Shown here: in pieces, positions 59,124 through 64,000 of the stretch
Layout: every line of letters starts with the position of its first letter
Position numbering within the stretch: position 1 is the stretch's first letter
Assembly (NCBI GenBank): GCA_942486035.1
Contig: CALNXK010000307.1
Location: 197,001 to 261,000 of the forward strand
Origin: Porites lobata
Lineage: Eukaryota > Cnidaria > Anthozoa > Scleractinia > Poritidae
Length of the DNA: 64,000 bases
Direction of reading: 5' to 3'
Position numbers and translations under genes: made by a program
Notes under the pieces: generated by a model
Seen by the model: only the letters and a program-made list of their open reading frames with translations
Told to the model about the DNA's origin: nothing
Database searches by the model: none

Positions 59124-59142
59124 GATATCCCAGGATGCCTTG
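59124..59142 (+). promoter_or_regulatory. ZNF143/SBS-like site, GOT2 promoter
   Basis: GATATCCCAGGATGCCTTG lies 95-113 bp before the GOT2 start codon. It differs by one base from the 19-bp word at the zinc-finger gene promoter (43141-43159). Confidence 0.5.
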
Positions 59143-59236
59143 CCGCGGCCCTTGCTCACTCAAGCGCATATTTTTCTACGGGTTCTCCGCACCCGTTCCA
59201 AATCAGATTGCTCTTTTAAAACCTGCTTACGGTGCC

Positions 59237-62200
59237 ATGGCTTTACACCGCTTTGCCAGTCAGTTTTGTGTAAAATCAAACCATGCGAGGGTGTGCCTGA
59301 TATCATCATCAAGATTAAGGTTTGTTTTATGTCCCCTTAGTAAAGATTGATCGTAGAATATCCAACATTACTGTTTGGAATACTATTAAAGCTTTGGTAC
59401 TGGTCTCTCTGGCTTCATCTCGGTGGAAGGGGATCTTGTGGCCCTCAAGAGCAGGGGTCGAAAAAGAAACTTGAATTTCAGTTTTTTCCTTCGGAAAAGT
59501 AGCTTTCAAATTTTGCTTGCTCAGTGACATTATGCATTTATCCCTGATTTATCAGCGGCCACCCCGGGGGGTAACCCCGGGGACATTCGCGAGCATGGCA
59601 CGGGATTTGTCAACTTTGGTCGTTAATTTTAAGCCTGGGATGGGGGGACTGGAATGCTTTTGCACTTTTGTAGCAGGATCCCAGGGGAACACCCTCGGGA
59701 TTTGTAGTGCCGCCGCCATTTTGCAGATGGAGCTGGAAATGAGTGCCGTTCCCTTCTGCAAAAGGACTGGGTATGTTGGTGAACATGTTCTGGCAAAATG
59801 GTGACATCAAAAGATGGTAAACGACTATATTTTTCGGAAGAAACTACGATTCCTTCAATAGAACTCTTTTGAAATATTGCACCCTTTAACCTGGCAGAGC
59901 ACACTTCTTTGCCCCCAGGGGAGGGGTGGAGGGGTGTTAGAAGCTTTTTGTAAACTCGGTAGGGCAAATGACCAGGGGTTCCCTTGGTCACCCTGCCCCC
60001 CCTCCCCCGATGGCCGCTAATAAGTGCATCACCAAGGTATTTGCTTGTCTTAGTTTTATAGTGATCTAGTTAGAGGACCTGCCAGACTCTCTCGCTTATA
60101 ACTTCGGTAACCTTTCTACCCTGTGAGCAGAGGCCCTTCCATCTTGCTAAGAAAGGAAGATCGAAGGGTCTGCATGTAATATTGGACATCTATGAAATTG
60201 AAAGTAATAAAATTGTTTTGTCCTTTTTTTTTCATCTATACTGTGTTTGTGTGGGAACCTGTCTAATACACAGTGCATAATCCTAATGGAAGAAAGGGAC
60301 ATGCCTCCATTGAGAGCCTCTACATATATAATCAGGCTAATTTTAATTTTACTGCATATTGTCCTTTTAATTGACACTGAGTGCTTAGTGGGTACAATCC
60401 TGAAGAAAAAACTGAGACAAAGCCAGTCAAGAGTGAATCATTACATGATCCCTTGAATCAACAACAATGTAAAGATATTACGGACCTTAAGATCCGAGGA
60501 CGGCGACGGCGAAGAAAATGTCGCTGAAAAAGTGAATTCGCGTTCTTTCAATCTTCATAGCGATTACTCCAAGTCACTAACTTTGTCAAATGTTGGGGAA
60601 CCCTCCTGAAGTTGAATTCCTAAGAACCATATTCAAGTTCAGAAAGAGAGAGGAAATTTTGTCGTCGCTTGTGTACTTCCTCTGTACATCGGGAAATTAG
60701 GCATTTTCAAGTCGTAGTCGTGCATTGACGGCAAAGAAATGTACAAAAAAGCGTGATGCACGAGCAAAATAGTTGTTTTGCTAATTAAACCTATTGCTTT
60801 TGTGGCGTTGCCGTTGCCGTTGCCGTCGTCGGATCTTAAGGTCCCTAATGTGATTTGTCTAATGCTTGCATTGTTGATAGCAAACTGCTAATTATGAAAA
60901 CTCATTGACAAATTTTGTTGCAGGGCAAAGTGAAGTGTTATAATTAAATACTTTTAAAGTTGTCTGCCATAAAATTTTATTTACACAATTAAGCACTTGC
61001 TTGGTAGATTAGAGTCAGTTGTTGACTTGGTTCTGTCAAAGGCAGGGGGACAGGAAACGTTCAGTTAGCAGAGACATTTTCCTCATGTTTTGACAGCCTC
61101 GACAATATTGCACATGTAGAAAAAATCCAAACTGACATGCAGAATAAACTTGTAGATTGAAATTAATGAATCCTTTTAGATCGCCTTAGCTGTGAATGAC
61201 AGTTTGCTGGAATAAATTTTCTTATTTATCGATGGTCCTTTAAATAGTGCCTGGGCGCATGTGGAACTTGGTCCCCCAGATGCCATTCTTGGAATAACAG
61301 AAGCATTCAAAAAAGACACAAAGCCTGAGAAAATTAACCTTGGTGTTGGTGCCTACCGAGATGATAGTGGGAAACCTTATGTATTACCAACAGTGAAAAA
61401 GGTAGGCACAAGCTTAAAATATTTCCCCTTGATAAATGACTTTCATATAATAAAATAGTCAGGTCTTATTGAAGTTGTTGGCCGATTCATCAGCCTAAAA
61501 GTCCTGTCTTCCACACTCATAAGGAAGGTTCATGGTTGCATATCATTGTAGATGTACATGTAAAGTTGTTTTGCATAAAGGTCAGTGAAGTCAAAGGTGG
61601 CTCATTGATGTGTACAGTTTCAGCTGTGCTCTAACAACACCCTGTGGCCTCTAGTGACTTCCTGTTGACTTTGAAAAGGTGACACAAATATCTCAGTCTT
61701 TGCTTTAAGCCTAATTGCTGGGACCAATAATTGTTATGAAATTATTTTATACATACATGTATAGTGTCAGAGCTTTGGCTCCCTACAACAATATTGTCTG
61801 AAACACAATCTTGAAAATTTGTGTCAGGTGTTATGGGAAACAAAAGCAAATCTAGACAGGACTTTTGCAGTGCTTATATTGTCTAAATTTGATCTAATTC
61901 TATCCTGAATTTATCGTTTATTTTGTTTTTTTAACAGGCTGAAGAAAAACTGTTGTCCAAGAATCTAGATAAAGAGTATGCTCCTATACATGGTTTACCA
62001 GAATTTACTGGGGCTGCTGCAAAACTAGCTTTTGGAGAAGACAGTGACATAATTAAAAATAGCCTGGTAAGTATTGTTTGTCCCAAGAAACCAAGGAGTA
62101 GCAAATGCTCTTTCCAAAAAATAATAACCGTCTGGCAATTTTTTTTAATTTGAATGTATTGCTTTCTTGTTTCTTTGTTTTTTTTTTAATCTATTCTGCT

Positions 62201-62752
62201 GGCCTCACAGTCTTGATGTTTTGCAAAAAACCACCCTCGTGTATAGCTAAATAATAATAGAAGTCTCAGAATCTTAAATGTTTTTAAGACTACATGTAAG
62301 GTGTTCTTGACTCAATATTTAAATGGAGTTTACTGTAGTTTTTAATAATTTTCTCTGTTACTGATTTAAATTTATCTTGTGCACATTGATCGTTATTTTT
62401 TTTATTTTTTTTTAACAGAATGCATCAGCACAAGCTATCTCAGGCACTGGAGCTTTGAGGATTGGTACAGCATTTCTGGTTTGTGTTGTTAATTTCAATA
62501 TTATTCATGCTCATGTGTGGGTAGACTAAACTGCAAAGAACCAGGTATTAGTTTGTGGCATCCTTGCATGTCACAACACAATAAACATTCCTGAAATATT
62601 TTAGGTCTTCACAGTTTTGTGAGTTTCACATTGTTCTCTTAACTAACCTTTTGACTTGCTATTTGGATTTGGTCACCAGTTTGGCAAATGAAATATGAAG
62701 GACAGTGGCTTCTGGAGAAAAAAGTTAAAGGTTTTGCCTTGTGCCCCCGGGG

Positions 62753-62785
<33 letters not shown>

Positions 62786-62844
62786 GTAGGTATGTGCCGC
62801 TGTGAAGGGTATGGTTTTCAAGCAGTTTACTCTAGGATAGGGTG

Positions 62845-62875
<31 letters not shown>

Positions 62876-63848
62876 GTATCATTTTTCAGGAAACTGATCA
62901 GTTGGTTGAAGATTTTGTCTAGGCAAGGTAAACAGCTACTCTAGGATAGGGGAATTTGGGGAATTTACTCTAGTATAGGGTAGCAAAATTCAGCTGAACT
63001 AGCTCTGGTATAGGTTAAGGGTTCCAGGGTCCCAGCGGCACATCCCCACCCAGAAATTCCTAAAGTACCCCCCCGGGCTTGTGCCATGGTAATTATGACA
63101 AAATGCCCTCCTCTATTGGAGACATGAAAATTTAACATTTGTGCATCCCCTCTTATATCACCTAGACATGTATAACACTGTAACATTCACTTTGTATAGG
63201 ACCCTTGCTGTGTTAAGTTTGTGACATTGTCATCCACGATATCTTTTTCTTTCAGAAAAGCTTCTTTCCTGGTAGCAAGGATGTTTGGCTGCCAACACCT
63301 TCCTGGGGAAACCACACTCCAATTCTCAAGTATGTTACGTGATTTTACTGTCAATCTAACTTGTAGTCAGAGGGTGTGAAAAAGCTGCCTTGTTTATCCT
63401 TGATAACTTTTCACTCTGTCCTATGTCTTACAAAGGAATTGTGTGGTAGTCCCTCATTTTTCTGTCACATTTTGGAGATCAAACGCTTTGTGTTATGGGC
63501 AGCCATTTTAGTTTCACGTGTTCCAAGTCTAGTGTGGAAATGAGTATCAAATCTACTTAGGGGTTGGGGGTGGGGGGGTTTGGTTGGTGGTGAGAAAAAT
63601 TTCTGCTGCTATAAATCCCCAAAGCCCATGGCCCCAGTACATTTGAAACTGGAGACCAGGATGGAGGGACTGTAAAAAGTCTGTTGTCTCATTGATTCGA
63701 TTCTTCAGAGGCTAGTGCAATTCATGGCGTGAAAGTGATAAATATTGTTTCTTCCTTCAGACACTCTGGGCTTGGAGTCCAGCAGTACAAATATTATGAC
63801 CCTCAGACGTGTGGCTTTGACTTCAAAGGCTGCATGGATGATATTTCA
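59237..63848 (+). CDS. GOT2: Aspartate aminotransferase, mitochondrial (5' part)
   Basis: PLP enzyme interconverting aspartate + 2-oxoglutarate and oxaloacetate + glutamate in the mitochondrial matrix; part of the malate-aspartate shuttle. Six exons in the window: 59237-59319, 61248-61401, 61938-62066, 62419-62478, 63256-63329, 63761-63848, phases continuous, 196 residues of an expected 425 or so. Exon 1 encodes a basic, acid-free presequence ([10 protein letters not shown]...SSSRLR) with start context GCCATGG. Then [34 protein letters not shown], the [10 protein letters not shown] cofactor-binding loop, PSWGNHTPI with the substrate-stacking Trp, and [11 protein letters not shown]. The catalytic lysine lies beyond the window. 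The gene continues past the right edge after a good donor (GTAAGT). Confidence 0.95.
59549..60022. mobile_element. Inverted-repeat element in GOT2 intron 1
   Basis: TTATCAGCGGCCACCCCGGGG at the left is mirrored by CCCCGATGGCCGCTAATAA at the right. G/C-rich interior, no transposase. Confidence 0.65.
60482..60847. mobile_element. MITE of about 370 bp, copy 2
   Basis: GGACCTTAAGATCCGAGGAC / GTCGTCGGATCTTAAGGTCC ends. Same family as 30663-31036. Confidence 0.75.
62743..63077 (+). repeat. Poly-G/C-ended 330-bp repeat, copy 3
   Basis: Full copy of the family at 47344-47678, in GOT2 intron 4, same orientation as that copy. Confidence 0.9.
63440..63690. repeat. Diverged relative of the 44910-45646 element
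   Basis: TAGTCCCTCATTTTTCTGTCAC at the left and GATGGAGGGACTGTAAAAAG at the right, with GAGATCAAACGCTTTGTG, GGCAGCCATTTTAG and TGAGAAAAATT corresponding to the fuller element. In GOT2 intron 5. Confidence 0.45.
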
Positions 63849-64000
63849 GTAAGTTATTATAAAAGTACCTAATGGAAATTCTATGTTGAAGATCTGTTAA
63901 TCTTGGGTGCCGTCACATTATATTTAGTTTGCTGAATCACAGATGCCTTTGGAAATTCCCCTTTTCATAAAGTTTGCAAGAGTGAAATAATTTTTTTGGC

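Noticed and set aside
58624..59169. Minus-strand frames upstream of GOT2
   Set aside because: No domain or splice support; they overlap the GOT2 promoter region.

Overview
The window looks like nuclear DNA of a cnidarian, most likely a stony coral. It is AT-rich. The genes have many short exons with GT-AG introns, the encoded proteins are animal-like, and non-coding DNA is packed with short inverted-repeat elements (MITEs). The species assignment is inference; the animal origin is secure from the gene structures. All exon joins were made by hand from open frames, splice sites, phase continuity and resemblance to known families.

Layout: (1) 304-2335 is a satellite of about thirteen 155-bp units. 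(2) 4954-21046 (+) holds three head-to-tail cytosolic sulfotransferase (SULT) genes. Each has four exons in identical phases, and each has an 18-bp dyad TCACGC-N6-GCGTGA 37-68 bp before its ATG. (3) 22190-27888 (-) is a UPF0489/C5orf22-like gene of six exons. Its start codon lies about 100 bp from that of a divergently transcribed five-exon gene, 27991-33052 (+), resembling mitochondrial ribosome-binding factor A (RBFA). (4) 34857-43026 (-) is an eight-exon transcription factor gene with eight C2H2 zinc fingers. (5) 47011-53468 (-) is a six-exon gene for a 271-residue protein I do not recognise. (6) 54737-55812 (+) is a two-exon gene for a 117-residue protein I do not recognise. (7) 59237 onward (+) is the 5' part (six exons, 196 residues) of mitochondrial aspartate aminotransferase (GOT2), which runs off the right edge.

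Introns and intergenic DNA carry a dense set of DNA transposon remnants. Several have clear target-site duplications: two nested elements with perfect 9-bp duplications at 9886-10248, a nested element interrupting an older one at 41085-42250, a TTAA-flanked piggyBac-like MITE, TA-flanked Tc1/mariner-like elements, and hAT-like elements with 5- or 8-bp duplications. There is also a tRNA-derived SINE, a LINE 3' end and a 65-bp tandem array with A/B alternation.

The most interesting regulatory signals are the shared dyad of the SULT cluster, which contains GCGTG cores like those bound by bHLH-PAS factors, and a near-identical 19-bp word resembling the ZNF143 site, present once in the promoter of the zinc-finger gene and once in that of GOT2.
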